From Alphaproteobacteria bacterium (GTDB lineage Bacteria > Pseudomonadota > Alphaproteobacteria > Micropepsales > Micropepsaceae): 46,220 nt of DNA. Location of the stretch: NCBI GenBank assembly GCA_021324545.1, contig JAJPIX010000008.1, positions 1-46,220 of the forward strand. The letters run 5' to 3'. The notes beneath the pieces were generated by a model. The model was not told where the DNA came from. It was given only the letters and a program-made list of their open reading frames with translations, and did not search any database. This document shows positions 14,584 through 23,714 of this stretch, one piece after another; position 1 is the first letter of the stretch; every line of letters begins with the position of its first letter. The translations under genes were made by a program, and so were the position numbers.

Positions 14584-15561
14584 ATGAAGATCTTCCGCCA
14601 CTACCAGGACATTCCCGAAGCCTGCAAGGGCGCGGTGGTGGCGCTCGGCAATTTCGACGGCGTGCACAGGGGTCATCAGGCGCTGATCGGGCATGCCCGC
14701 GCGCTCGCCGAGCAACGCAATGCGCCGCTGGGCGTCATCGCCTTCGAGCCGCATCCGCAGGAGTATTTCAGGCCGTCCGCCGAAAGCTTTCGCCTCACGC
14801 CGTTTCGCGTGAAGGCCCGCCTGATCGCGGAGCTGGGCGTGGATGTGATGTTCGCGCTCGCCTTCGATGCGGAGATGGCGAAAAAGGGTCCGCAGGATTT
14901 CGTGATGGACGTGCTGGTGGATGGCCTTGCCGCGGGCTGCGTTGTGGTGGGCGGGGACTTCCGCTTCGGCAAGGGCCGCGCCGGCGATGTGGCCGTGCTC
15001 GCCTATATGGGCGAGATGGAAGGGTTCGGCGTCGAAGTCTTCGCGCCGGTGCTTGCCGATCGCGAAAAGATTTCCTCCACCCATATCCGCGAAGCGCTGA
15101 AGGCGGGAAAGCCCGAAGAAGCTGCGCGCCTTCTCGGCCACGTCTGGGCCGTGGAAGGCCGGGTGGAGCATGGCGACAAGCGCGGCCGGACGATCGGCTT
15201 TCCCACCGCCAACATGCGGCTGACCGATTGCCTGCATCCGGCATTCGGCATCTATGCCGTGCGCGCCACGGTTCTGGAAAACGACAAGCCCGTCTCGACG
15301 CATGAGGGCGTTGCGAGCTTCGGCATCCGCCCCATGTTCAAAACCGGCGAGCCGCTGCTCGAGACCTGGCTGTTCGATTTCTCCGGCGATCTTTACGGCA
15401 GGCACCTGTCGGTCGCGCTGGTGGCCTACCTCAGGCCGGAGATGACATTCGACGGCATCGAAGCGTTGAAGGCGCAGATGAAAAAAGACGAAGCCGCGGC
15501 ACGCGCAGCTTTGGCCGCCGCCCCCCTTTCCCCCGCGCATGTGGGGGAAAGGTCGGGGTGA
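14584..15561 (+). CDS. ribF: Bifunctional riboflavin kinase / FAD synthetase
   Basis: The 325-residue protein has an N-terminal FMN adenylyltransferase domain with LGNFDGVHRGHQAL and a C-terminal riboflavin kinase domain with GRTIGFPTANM and GVASFGIRPMF. It converts riboflavin to FMN and then FAD. The ATG directly follows the MaoC stop. The last 15 or so residues (APLSPAHVGERSG region) are encoded by a palindromic C/G-rich intergenic element, so the native C terminus was probably replaced or extended by repeat insertion. The core domains are intact and activity is expected to be kept. Confidence 0.96.
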   Translation: MKIFRHYQDIPEACKGAVVALGNFDGVHRGHQALIGHARALAEQRNAPLGVIAFEPHPQEYFRPSAESFRLTPFRVKARLIAELGVDVMFALAFDAEMAKKGPQDFVMDVLVDGLAAGCVVVGGDFRFGKGRAGDVAVLAYMGEMEGFGVEVFAPVLADREKISSTHIREALKAGKPEEAARLLGHVWAVEGRVEHGDKRGRTIGFPTANMRLTDCLHPAFGIYAVRATVLENDKPVSTHEGVASFGIRPMFKTGEPLLETWLFDFSGDLYGRHLSVALVAYLRPEMTFDGIEALKAQMKKDEAAARAALAAAPLSPAHVGERSG

Positions 15562-15566
15562 GGGGG
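15521..15566. repeat. C/G-rich palindromic element overlapping the end of ribF
   Basis: CTTTCCCCC (15526-15534) pairs perfectly with GGGGGAAAG (15543-15551) across an 8-base loop, and outer CCCCC/GGGGG runs extend the symmetry. The ribF stop codon lies inside the element. Confidence 0.7.
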
Positions 15567-15617
15567 CGCCAAGAGGAAGATTTGCGCCTTCCAAACCCCG
15601 CTGATACTAAGCCGCAA

Positions 15618-18506
15618 ATGTCCGACTCCCCGGCCAAAACTGCCCGCGATTACCGGGCCACGCTGTTCCTGCCCGCGACCGGCTTTCCCATGAAAGCCGG
15701 CCTGCCGCAGGCCGAGCCGAAATGGCTGGAACGCTGGGAGGCGATGGACCTTTACGGCCGCATCCGGAAGGCCGCGAAGGGCCGGCCGCTCTTCGTGCTG
15801 CACGACGGGCCGATCTATGCCAACGGCGACATCCATTCGGGCACGGGACTGAACCACATCCTGAAGGACTTCGTCGTCCGCTCGCAGACCATGCTGGGCA
15901 AGGATGCGCCCTATGTCCCCGGCTGGGATTGCCACGGCCTTCCCATCGAATGGAAGGTGGAAGAGAAGTACCGCGCCGAAGGCAAATCCAAAGACGACGT
16001 GCCAAAGGATCAGCTGCGCCGCGATTGCCGCCGGTTCGCCGAGCACTGGCTCAACATCCAGCGCGAGCAGATCAGGCGGCTGGGCTGCATCGGCGCGTGG
16101 GATCATCCCTACACCACGATGGATTACCGCGCCGAAGCCGCTATCGTGCGCGAGGCGCACAAGTTTGCGATGAACGGGCTGCTCTATCGCGGCTTCCGCC
16201 CGGTGATGTGGTCGCCGGTGGAAAAGACCGCGCTTGCCGAGGCCGAGATCGAATATCACGAGAAATCGAGCCCGCAGATTTATGTGAAGTTTCCGCTCAC
16301 GGCCGGCGAGCACAAAGGCGCAAGCGTGGTGATCTGGACCACGACTCCGTGGACCATCCCCGGCAACCGCGCGATCTCCTATTCCCCAACCATGGATTAC
16401 GGGCTTTATGAAGTATCGGAAGCGGGCGAGGGCGCGCTCGCAACCTTTGGCGAATTGCTTCTGCTGGCCGATACGTTGGCCGATGCAACTGCTGCGCAGG
16501 CCAGGATCAGACTCAGGCGTCTTCACGCCGCGAAATTGAGCGGCGCGGTCGCGGCTCATCCTTTGCGCGGGAAGGGCTATGACTTCGATGTCCCGCTGCT
16601 TGCAGGCGAGCATGTCACCGCCGACACCGGCACGGGCTTCGTGCACACGGCACCCGGCCATGGCGAAGACGATTTCGAGATCATGCTGAAGAATTTCCCG
16701 GATTACCCGGTGAAGCATCAGGAAGCCTTCAGCATCGTTCAGGAAGACGGTTCTTTCGCGCCGGATGTTCCGCTGTTTGCCGGCAAGCGCATCCTCACGC
16801 CGGACGGAAAAGACGGCGATGCCAATTGCGCGGTGATCAGGGAACTGATCGCCGCCGGCAAGCTGCTCGCCAAAGGCACGCTGCGCCATTCCTATCCGCA
16901 CAGCTGGCGCTCCAAGGCGCCCGTCATCTTCCGCGCCACGCCGCAATGGTTCGCGCATGTGGACAGGCCGTTTCAGGGCTCGCAGGGCAAGACGCTGCGC
17001 CAGCTCGCGCTGGCCGGCATCGAAGAAACCCGCTGGTTTCCGGCCGCCGGCAAAAACCGCATCGGCTCCATGGTGGAAAGCCGCCCCGATTGGGTCTTGT
17101 CGCGCCAGCGCGCCTGGGGCGTGCCGCTTGCCATCTTCTACAAGCGCGACACCGGCGAAATCCTGAAAGACGAAAAGGTCAATGCGCGCATCCAGGAGGC
17201 CTTCGCGAAGGAAGGCGCCGATGCCTGGTTCAATTCGCCGCCCTCGCGCTTCCTCGGCAACGAACACAAGCCGGAAGACTGGGAACAATCGCACGACATT
17301 CTGGATGTCTGGTTCGACTCCGGCTCCACGCATGTGTTCACGGTGGAAGAGCCGCTGGATCCGGCGTGGCCAAAGGCCGACAAGGCCGATCTTTATCTCG
17401 AAGGCTCCGATCAGCATCGCGGCTGGTTTCAGTCGTCGTTGCTGGAAAGTTGCGGCACGCGCGGGGTTGCGCCCTACAAGGCCGTTCTCACGCACGGCTT
17501 CGTGCTCGACGAAGAGGGCCGCAAAATGTCCAAATCGCTGGGCAATACGCTGGCCCCGCAGGTGATCGCGGAAAAGAACGGCGCCGACATCCTGCGCCTG
17601 TGGGCCGCCAGCTCGGATTTCACCGAAGACCTGCGCATCGGGCAGGACATCATCAACGCGAATGTCGATGCCTATCGCCGCCTGCGCAACACCATCCGCT
17701 TCATGCTGGCCAATCTCGCAGGCTTCGAGGAACGCGAACGCATCGGCCACGGCGAGATGCCGGAGCTGGAAAAATACATGCTGGCGCTTCTGGCCGATCT
17801 CGATGGGCTGGTGCGCGAAGGCTACGAAGCCTTCGATTTCAACCGCGTGTTCAACGCGCTGTTCAATTTCTGCACCAACGAGCTTTCGGCCTTCTATTTC
17901 GACATCCGCAAGGACTCGCTCTATTGCGACCGGCTGGATTCAACGCGCCGCCGCGCCGCCCGCACGGTGATGGACGAAATCTTCCGCCGCGTGGTCGTCT
18001 GGCTTGCGCCGATCCTCTGCTTCACCATGGAAGAAGCCTGGACGATGCGCTTTGGCGAAAACGACAGCGTGCATCTGCACACCGCGCCGGAAACGCCGGG
18101 CAGCTGGCATCACGGAAAGCTGATCGAAAAGTGGAAGCGTGTGCGCGACCTGCGCCGCGTCGTCACCGGCGCGCTCGAGCTCAAGCGCAAGGACAAGGTC
18201 ATCGGCGCCAGCCTCGAAGCGCGGCCCACGCTGTTTGTCGGCAAGGATGACGCGGCGCTGCTCAAGGGCATCGATTTCGGCGAAGTTGCGATCACCTCGC
18301 AGGCGGCGATCTCCACCCACGAGCCTCCGGCCGATGCCTTCCGCCTGCCCGATGTTTCCGGCGCCGCCGCCGTCTTTCACCATGCCGAAGGCGACAAATG
18401 CGCGCGCTGCTGGATGATCCTGCCCGAAGTGGGCAGCAACCCCGCCTGGCCCGATCTGTGCAACCGTTGCGCGGATGCCGTCGCCCATACTGAAGGAAAA
18501 GCATGA
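15618..18506 (+). CDS. ileS: Isoleucyl-tRNA synthetase
   Basis: The 962-residue class I synthetase charges tRNA-Ile. The ATP-binding motif reads HSGT (residues 73-76 in ANGDIHSGTGLNHILKD), a known variant of HIGH. The KMSKS loop is at residues 636-640 (GRKMSKSLGNT). The editing domain contains VIWTTTPWTIPGNRAI, and the C-terminal zinc finger keeps two CxxC pairs (CARC and CNRC). The ATG at 15618 is used; an earlier in-frame ATG at 15558 lies inside ribF and the repeat and would add 20 unlikely residues. lspA overlaps its stop, as in many proteobacteria. Confidence 0.97.
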   Translation: MSDSPAKTARDYRATLFLPATGFPMKAGLPQAEPKWLERWEAMDLYGRIRKAAKGRPLFVLHDGPIYANGDIHSGTGLNHILKDFVVRSQTMLGKDAPYVPGWDCHGLPIEWKVEEKYRAEGKSKDDVPKDQLRRDCRRFAEHWLNIQREQIRRLGCIGAWDHPYTTMDYRAEAAIVREAHKFAMNGLLYRGFRPVMWSPVEKTALAEAEIEYHEKSSPQIYVKFPLTAGEHKGASVVIWTTTPWTIPGNRAISYSPTMDYGLYEVSEAGEGALATFGELLLLADTLADATAAQARIRLRRLHAAKLSGAVAAHPLRGKGYDFDVPLLAGEHVTADTGTGFVHTAPGHGEDDFEIMLKNFPDYPVKHQEAFSIVQEDGSFAPDVPLFAGKRILTPDGKDGDANCAVIRELIAAGKLLAKGTLRHSYPHSWRSKAPVIFRATPQWFAHVDRPFQGSQGKTLRQLALAGIEETRWFPAAGKNRIGSMVESRPDWVLSRQRAWGVPLAIFYKRDTGEILKDEKVNARIQEAFAKEGADAWFNSPPSRFLGNEHKPEDWEQSHDILDVWFDSGSTHVFTVEEPLDPAWPKADKADLYLEGSDQHRGWFQSSLLESCGTRGVAPYKAVLTHGFVLDEEGRKMSKSLGNTLAPQVIAEKNGADILRLWAASSDFTEDLRIGQDIINANVDAYRRLRNTIRFMLANLAGFEERERIGHGEMPELEKYMLALLADLDGLVREGYEAFDFNRVFNALFNFCTNELSAFYFDIRKDSLYCDRLDSTRRRAARTVMDEIFRRVVVWLAPILCFTMEEAWTMRFGENDSVHLHTAPETPGSWHHGKLIEKWKRVRDLRRVVTGALELKRKDKVIGASLEARPTLFVGKDDAALLKGIDFGEVAITSQAAISTHEPPADAFRLPDVSGAAAVFHHAEGDKCARCWMILPEVGSNPAWPDLCNRCADAVAHTEGKA

Positions 18507-19018
18507 CCCCGCGCGACCAGGGTCTCATTGCGGCGGCCGCCGCGCTGGTGGCCGACCAGGGGAGCAAGCTTCTCCTGCTCTATGCCTTCGGCTTTGCCGG
18601 GATGTCCCCGTTCGCCCATATCGACATCTTGCCGTTCTTTAATCTGGTGATGGTCTGGAACCGGGGCGTGAGTTACGGCCTGTTTCCCGCCTCCGGACCG
18701 GCCGGAACGGCCCTTCTGGTCGCTTTTTCGCTCGCCGCGGTGGGGGGGCTGGGCTTCTGGTTGTGGCGCTCGGGCCGCCGGATCCTCTGCATGGGGCTGG
18801 GGCTCATCATCGGCGGGGCCCTGGGCAATCTCATCGACCGTTTGGTTTACGGCGCCGTGGCCGACTTTTTTCACTTTCACGCTTTCGGCTACGATTGGTA
18901 TGTGTTCAATGTTGCCGACGCAGCCATCGTGGTGGGGGTCATGGCGCTGTTGTATGACGCGCTGCTCAAGCCGGAAGCGCCGGCGAGCCGGGTGACGCGA
19001 ACCAGGAGCAAGACATGA
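18503..19018 (+). CDS. lspA: Lipoprotein signal peptidase II
   Basis: The 171-residue inner-membrane aspartyl protease removes signal peptides from prolipoproteins. It has four membrane helices and the catalytic aspartates in GNLIDRLVYGAVADF and FNVADA, plus WNRGVSYG. Its ATG overlaps the ileS stop (ATGA). The next gene is itself a lipoprotein, a substrate for this enzyme. Membership and function are secure. Confidence 0.96.
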   Translation: MTPRDQGLIAAAAALVADQGSKLLLLYAFGFAGMSPFAHIDILPFFNLVMVWNRGVSYGLFPASGPAGTALLVAFSLAAVGGLGFWLWRSGRRILCMGLGLIIGGALGNLIDRLVYGAVADFFHFHAFGYDWYVFNVADAAIVVGVMALLYDALLKPEAPASRVTRTRSKT

Positions 19019-19614
19019 AACGCGCGTATGTTTCGCGATACGTCCTTCCGCTTGCCGCACTGGCGGCTGCCGGATTGTCGCTGACCGGCTGCGAAAGCAT
19101 CCGCGATGCGGCCGGCCTCACCAAGCAGTCGCCCGACGAATTTGCGATCACGACCAAGGCGCCGCTCATCATTCCGCCGGAGTACAACCTGCGCCCGCCG
19201 CATCCGGGCGCCCCGCCCACCAATCAGACGTCGCCATCGGAGGACGCGCAGACGGCGCTCTTCACCTCGCAAAGCACGGCCCCGTCGGCGGGCGGCTACA
19301 GCCAGGCCGAGCAGCAACTGCTTGCCAAGGCGGGCGCAACCGGCGCCGATGATTCCATCCGCCGCCGGATCGCCGCAGACGCCGCATCGTCCGAAGACAC
19401 GGATGAAAGCCTGAGCGACGAGCTCCTGTTCGGCAGCAGCAACCCCAATCCGAACGGCACGCCCGTGAACGCCGATGCCGAAGCGCAACGCCTGGATACC
19501 GCGCGCACGGCGGGGCAGCCGCCCGCGCCCGCACCGGAGCCGGCACAGCCGCAGCAGACCGACAATTCCAAGAGCGACAGCGGCAGCTGGCTTGATGATC
19601 TCTTCAACTGGTAA
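19015..19614 (+). CDS. DUF3035 lipoprotein, BamF-like
   Basis: The 199-residue protein has a signal peptide and lipobox (SLTGC, Cys26). The conserved part is residues 27-60: an IRDAAGLTKQSPDEFAIT stretch followed by KAPLIIPPEYNLRPPHPG. This is the hallmark of DUF3035 proteins, which include BamF, a lipoprotein found with the outer-membrane BAM machinery of alphaproteobacteria. The rest is low-complexity and rich in Ser, Ala, Pro and Gln. It probably sits on the inner face of the outer membrane. Its start overlaps lspA (ATGA), and the next gene begins 20 bases before its stop, so the whole block is one operon. Confidence 0.82.
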   Translation: MKRAYVSRYVLPLAALAAAGLSLTGCESIRDAAGLTKQSPDEFAITTKAPLIIPPEYNLRPPHPGAPPTNQTSPSEDAQTALFTSQSTAPSAGGYSQAEQQLLAKAGATGADDSIRRRIAADAASSEDTDESLSDELLFGSSNPNPNGTPVNADAEAQRLDTARTAGQPPAPAPEPAQPQQTDNSKSDSGSWLDDLFNW

Positions 19615-20968
19615 GAACCGGCTCGCCGCGCTCCTGATCGCGCTGGCGGCGTGCGGTCCCGTGTTTGCCCAGCCCGCGGCGCCTCAGGCCCAGGCCGCGC
19701 GGCAGCAGCCGCGCACGTTCCAATTCGCATTGCAGAACGGCATGCAGGTGCTGGTCGTGCCCGATCGGCGCGCGCCCGTGGTGACGCAGATGCTCTGGTT
19801 TCGCGTGGGCTCGGTGGACGATCCGCCCGGCCTGTCCGGCATGGCGCATTTTTTCGAGCACATGATGTTTCGCGGCACGAAAGCGGTGCCGGGCGACCAG
19901 TTTTCGCTCACCGTCTCGCGCAACGGCGGCGAAGAGGATGCGTTCACGACGCATGATTACACCTGCTTCTACGAGCAGATCGCCCGCGACCGCCTGCCGC
20001 TCATCATGGGGCTGGAGGCCGATCGCATCGCCAGTCTTGATCTGTCCGACGCCAACGTGAACACCGAGCGCGAAATCGTGCTCGAAGAACGGCGCATGCG
20101 CATCGACAACGATCCGCAGGCGCTCATGCGCGAACAGCTGGAAGCGGCGCTGCACCTGTCCCATCCCTACGGGCGGCCCGTGATCGGCTGGCCGGAGGAG
20201 ATCCGGCGGATCGACCGCCTTTCCGCGCAGAGCTTCTACACGCACCACTATGCGCCCAATAACGCGATTCTGGTGGTCGCCGGCGACATCACGCCCGACG
20301 AAGTGCGCAAGGACGCCGAAGCGGCGTTCGGCAAGGTGCCGGCGCGCGATCTTGTTCCGCGCTGGCAATTCGCCCAGCCGCCGCGCCTTGCCGAAACGCG
20401 CATGACGATCGTGCGGCCGGACGTGAAGGTGCCGGTGTTCCTGCGCATCTATCGGGTGACGAGCTACACGGAAGCGACGCCGGGCAAGGCCGAGGCACTC
20501 GAGGTTCTGGCGCAGCTCATGGGCGGCGACGTGACGAGCGCGCTTTATCGCGGCCTTGTCGTCCAGAAGAAGATCGCCACCGAGGTCGGCGCATCCTACG
20601 ACGGCTACAACCGCGACTCCGGCGAATTCTTCGTCTATGCCATCCCCAGGCCGGGCGTGAAGATCGAGGCCGTGGAGCGCGCCATCGACGGCGTGATCGC
20701 CGCCTTCTCCGGCAATTTGCCGTCTCCCGCCGATCTGGCGCGGGCCAAGACGCAGCTTGTGGCCAACGCCACCTACAGGCGCGACAGCCAGTATGAACTG
20801 GCCAGCACCTATGGCCAGGCGCTTGTCATCGGCCTGACGGTCGATGATGTGGAGCAATGGCCCGACCGCATCCGCGCGGTGACGGGAAACGACGTGCGGC
20901 AGGCGGCGAAGAACTCGCTCATCCGCAAGGAGGCGGTGACAGGCTATCTGTTGCCGGGCGGAAAATGA
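19595..20968 (+). CDS. M16 zinc peptidase, catalytic subunit
   Basis: The 457-residue protein has a signal peptide (MISSTGKNRLAALLIALAAC, cut near FAQ) and an M16 peptidase fold. The inverted zinc motif HxxEH is intact (HFFEH in GMAHFFEHMMFRGT), with the third ligand Glu expected in NTEREIVLEERRM. The enzyme is therefore an active periplasmic metallopeptidase of the pitrilysin/MPP type. It overlaps the BamF-like gene by 20 bases and the second M16 gene by ATGA. In such pairs the first subunit is catalytic and the second helps bind substrate. Its natural substrate is unknown; a role in envelope protein turnover is inferred from context. Confidence 0.93.
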   Translation: MISSTGKNRLAALLIALAACGPVFAQPAAPQAQAARQQPRTFQFALQNGMQVLVVPDRRAPVVTQMLWFRVGSVDDPPGLSGMAHFFEHMMFRGTKAVPGDQFSLTVSRNGGEEDAFTTHDYTCFYEQIARDRLPLIMGLEADRIASLDLSDANVNTEREIVLEERRMRIDNDPQALMREQLEAALHLSHPYGRPVIGWPEEIRRIDRLSAQSFYTHHYAPNNAILVVAGDITPDEVRKDAEAAFGKVPARDLVPRWQFAQPPRLAETRMTIVRPDVKVPVFLRIYRVTSYTEATPGKAEALEVLAQLMGGDVTSALYRGLVVQKKIATEVGASYDGYNRDSGEFFVYAIPRPGVKIEAVERAIDGVIAAFSGNLPSPADLARAKTQLVANATYRRDSQYELASTYGQALVIGLTVDDVEQWPDRIRAVTGNDVRQAAKNSLIRKEAVTGYLLPGGK

Positions 20969-22293
20969 TGCGCGCGCGGCTTCTTCTGGCGATGTTCTTC
21001 CTCCTTGCGCCGGCCGCGGCGTCGGCTGTCGAGGTGCAGACGCTTCCGGCGCCCAAGGGCGAGGACATCTGGTTTGTCGAAGACCACACGCTGCCGATGA
21101 TCGCGATGTCGGCCGCCTTGCCCGCCGGTTCGGCCTATGACCCCAAGGGCAAGGAAGGCCTCGCCGCATTCGCCGCCGCGATGCTGGATGAAGGCGCGGG
21201 CAACCTGAATTCGCAGGCCTATCACGAAGCCCTCAGCGACCGTGCGATCCGCCTTTCGGTCACGCCCGGCCGGGATTACACCGTCATCACGCTCGTCACG
21301 CTGAGCGAAAACGCAAAGGAAGCCTTTCGCCTGCTCGGGCTGGCGCTCTCCCATCCGCGCTTCGATCCGGATGCCATCGCGCGCGTGCGGGGCCAGATTC
21401 TGACCGACATTCAGGGTGGACAGGAAGAGCCCGAAACGGTCGCACAAAAGGCGTTTTTCCGCGCTTTCTTCAAGGGCCATCCTTACGGACACCCGGTTGA
21501 CGGCGATGCCGCTTCGGTCGGCCGCATCGGGCGGGGCGACCTTCAGGCCTTCGCCAGAGGCCATTGGGTCCGCGGCGGGCTGAAGATCGCGGTGGCCGGC
21601 GATGTGAGCGCCGATGATCTTGCGGCGCTGCTCGGTTCGGCGTTCGACAAGCTTCCCAATGTCACGCCGGCCGCCATTCCGCCCGTCCGGCACATGGGCG
21701 CGCCGGGAGTGATCGTCGTGCCGATGCCGGTGCCGCAATCCACGGTGATATTCGGGCTGCCCGGCATTCCGCGCAACGACAGGGATTTCATCGCCGCCTA
21801 TGTCGCCAACAACATTCTGGGTGGAGGCGATTTTTCCTCGCGTCTGATGAACGAAGTGCGCGAGAAGCGCGGATTGACCTACGGCATCAGCACCAACCTT
21901 CTGGCCTATCGCCGCGGCGGCTTTGTGGTTGGTGAGGTGGCCACGCGCCGCGAGGCCATCCGCCAGACGATCGATGTCCTGAAGAAGACCGTGCGGCAAT
22001 TCGCGGCGGACGGCCCGACCGATCGGGAACTGGCGGATGCAAAAACCTACCTGACCGGATCGTTTCCGCTGGCGTTCAGCTCAAACGCCGGAATCGCCGG
22101 CCAGCTCAGCACGTTTCAGACGCAGGGCCTTCCGGCCAATTACATCAGCAGGCGCAACGACCTGATCAATGCGCTCACGGCGGCGGATGTGAAGCGGGCG
22201 GCCCGGCGAATGTTTTCTGGGCGCCTCACCATCGTCGTGGCGGGCAGCGTTCCCGCGGCCGCGAAACCGGCGGCACGCCCGCAGGGCCACTGA
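20965..22293 (+). CDS. M16 peptidase-like partner subunit lacking the zinc motif
   Basis: The 442-residue protein has a signal peptide (LLLAMFFLLAPAAASA) and the M16 fold, but the HxxEH site is replaced by AAFAAAMLDEG, so it cannot bind catalytic zinc. It keeps the C-terminal substrate-binding motif REKRGLTYG found in the non-catalytic half of M16 heterodimers. It therefore most likely pairs with the product of the upstream gene. The first ATG overlaps the previous stop (ATGATG), and the second ATG three bases on is an equally possible start. Both proteins would act in the periplasm. Confidence 0.92.
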   Translation: MMRARLLLAMFFLLAPAAASAVEVQTLPAPKGEDIWFVEDHTLPMIAMSAALPAGSAYDPKGKEGLAAFAAAMLDEGAGNLNSQAYHEALSDRAIRLSVTPGRDYTVITLVTLSENAKEAFRLLGLALSHPRFDPDAIARVRGQILTDIQGGQEEPETVAQKAFFRAFFKGHPYGHPVDGDAASVGRIGRGDLQAFARGHWVRGGLKIAVAGDVSADDLAALLGSAFDKLPNVTPAAIPPVRHMGAPGVIVVPMPVPQSTVIFGLPGIPRNDRDFIAAYVANNILGGGDFSSRLMNEVREKRGLTYGISTNLLAYRRGGFVVGEVATRREAIRQTIDVLKKTVRQFAADGPTDRELADAKTYLTGSFPLAFSSNAGIAGQLSTFQTQGLPANYISRRNDLINALTAADVKRAARRMFSGRLTIVVAGSVPAAAKPAARPQGH

Positions 22294-22363
22294 CGCAAAA
22301 TCCCTGTTGAAACGGAGCCCGGGAGCGGCGGCGGCGTTACACGGACTCTGCTAAGGTGACCCC

Positions 22364-23632
22364 ATGTCCACAGAATCGTTTTCCGTCTCGCTTTCGCTGG
22401 CGTCGAAGGTGGCCGGCTATGACGCCGCCATAAGCCAGGCGGAGGCCGCGCTCGCCTGGCTGCGCGAATCCCGTGACAACGGCAGCATCGAGATCCTGCG
22501 CATTCCCGAACGCCGCGACGATCTGGAAAAGGCGCAAGCCGTCGCACACAGACTGCAGCAGAACACATCCGCCATCGCCGTGTTCGGCATCGGCGGGTCG
22601 AGCCTCGGCGGGCAGGCGCTGGCCGACCTCATTCCGTTCGGCGCGCCGCGCAAGCTGCATTTCTTCGACAACATAGACCCCTTCACCTTCGAACAGGCGC
22701 TGAAGCACTTCGATCTGAAGACCACGCGCTTTGTCTCGATCTCCAAATCCGGCGGCACCGCCGAAACGCTCATCCAGACCCTCATCGCCGCCGATGCGCT
22801 CGAGAAGGCGGGCGGCGGCAAATATCTGAAGGATCATTTTGTCGTCGTCACCGAGCCGAAACCCAGCGCGCTGAAGAAATTCGCCGAAGACATCGGCTGC
22901 GCCACGCTCGATCACCCGCCTGGCGTGGGCGGCCGCTATTCGGTGCTGACGGTGGTGGGGCTTTTGCCCGCGCTTCTCATGGGGCTCGATGCCGGGGCCA
23001 TTCGCGCGGGCGCGGCGGAGGCGCTCAGGCCGCTGCTCGATGGGAAATCCGCCGCCGATGTGCCGGCCGCCGCGGGGGCTGCGCTTCATCATGCCCTCGC
23101 GCAGCAGAAACAGCTCAACGAAACCGTGCTCTGGCTTTATGCCGACGAACTGAAAACCTTCGGCCCCTGGTGGCGGCAGCTCTGGGCCGAAAGCCTCGGG
23201 AAAGATGGCAAAGGCTCAACGCCCGTTGCCGCCCTCGGGCCGGTGGATCAGCACAGCCAGCTCCAGCTTTTTCTCGGCGGCCCCGGCGCCAAGCTCTACA
23301 CGATCGTCACCACCGGCATGAAGGGAAAGGGCCCCGCCGCGCCCGCCGCGCGCGCGCAGGCGCTGGGCCTCGATTATCTTGCCGGCCGCAGCATCGGCGA
23401 TCTCGCCGCCGCCGAAGCCCGCGCGACCGCCGAAACGCTGGCCAAACACGGCCGCCCCGTGCGCCAGATGCATGTCGAACAGGTCAACGAGCGCAGCATC
23501 GGCGCGCTGATGATGCATTTCATGCTCGAGACCATGATCATGGGACGGCTGATGGGCGTGGATCCGTTCGATCAGCCCGCGGTGGAAGAGGGCAAGGTGC
23601 TCGCCCGCAAATACCTGGCGGAGTCGAAATGA
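22364..23632 (+). CDS. pgi: Glucose-6-phosphate isomerase (short form)
   Basis: The 422-residue protein interconverts glucose-6-phosphate and fructose-6-phosphate. The sugar-phosphate-binding motifs are present: [25 protein letters not shown] and [10 protein letters not shown], plus the C-terminal [15 protein letters not shown]. It is shorter than the roughly 550-residue E. coli enzyme and resembles the compact Bacillus-like form found in many alphaproteobacteria. It starts 70 bases after the M16 operon and may be transcribed separately. mutL follows after a repeat-containing gap of 82 bases. Confidence 0.95.
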   Translation: MSTESFSVSLSLASKVAGYDAAISQAEAALAWLRESRDNGSIEILRIPERRDDLEKAQAVAHRLQQNTSAIAVFGIGGSSLGGQALADLIPFGAPRKLHFFDNIDPFTFEQALKHFDLKTTRFVSISKSGGTAETLIQTLIAADALEKAGGGKYLKDHFVVVTEPKPSALKKFAEDIGCATLDHPPGVGGRYSVLTVVGLLPALLMGLDAGAIRAGAAEALRPLLDGKSAADVPAAAGAALHHALAQQKQLNETVLWLYADELKTFGPWWRQLWAESLGKDGKGSTPVAALGPVDQHSQLQLFLGGPGAKLYTIVTTGMKGKGPAAPAARAQALGLDYLAGRSIGDLAAAEARATAETLAKHGRPVRQMHVEQVNERSIGALMMHFMLETMIMGRLMGVDPFDQPAVEEGKVLARKYLAESK

Positions 23633-23655
23633 CGAAACTCGTGCATGCGGCGTCG

Positions 23656-23701
23656 CGGAGAACGCGGAGATGTTATCTCCTCCGCGTTTCCGCGTCTCTG
23701 C
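23656..23701. repeat. Imperfect GCGGAG hairpin element between pgi and mutL
   Basis: AACGCGGAGA (23661-23670) pairs with TCT...CCGCGTT (23676-23688) across TGTTA, with three extra bases on the 3' side. The flanks repeat CGCGGAG and CGCGTCTCTGCG. It resembles a dispersed intergenic element and may weaken read-through into mutL. Confidence 0.45.
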
Positions 23702-23714
23702 GTGGAATCGTTCC

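Noticed and set aside
13963-15594. 543-codon reverse frame ending in HPEPVEG
   Set aside because: The C-terminal part is translated from the tandem intergenic repeat and the rest is antisense to the MaoC gene and ribF.
15426-17750. 774-codon reverse-strand open frame opposite ileS
   Set aside because: It is fully antisense to a complete IleRS and contains no recognisable domain.
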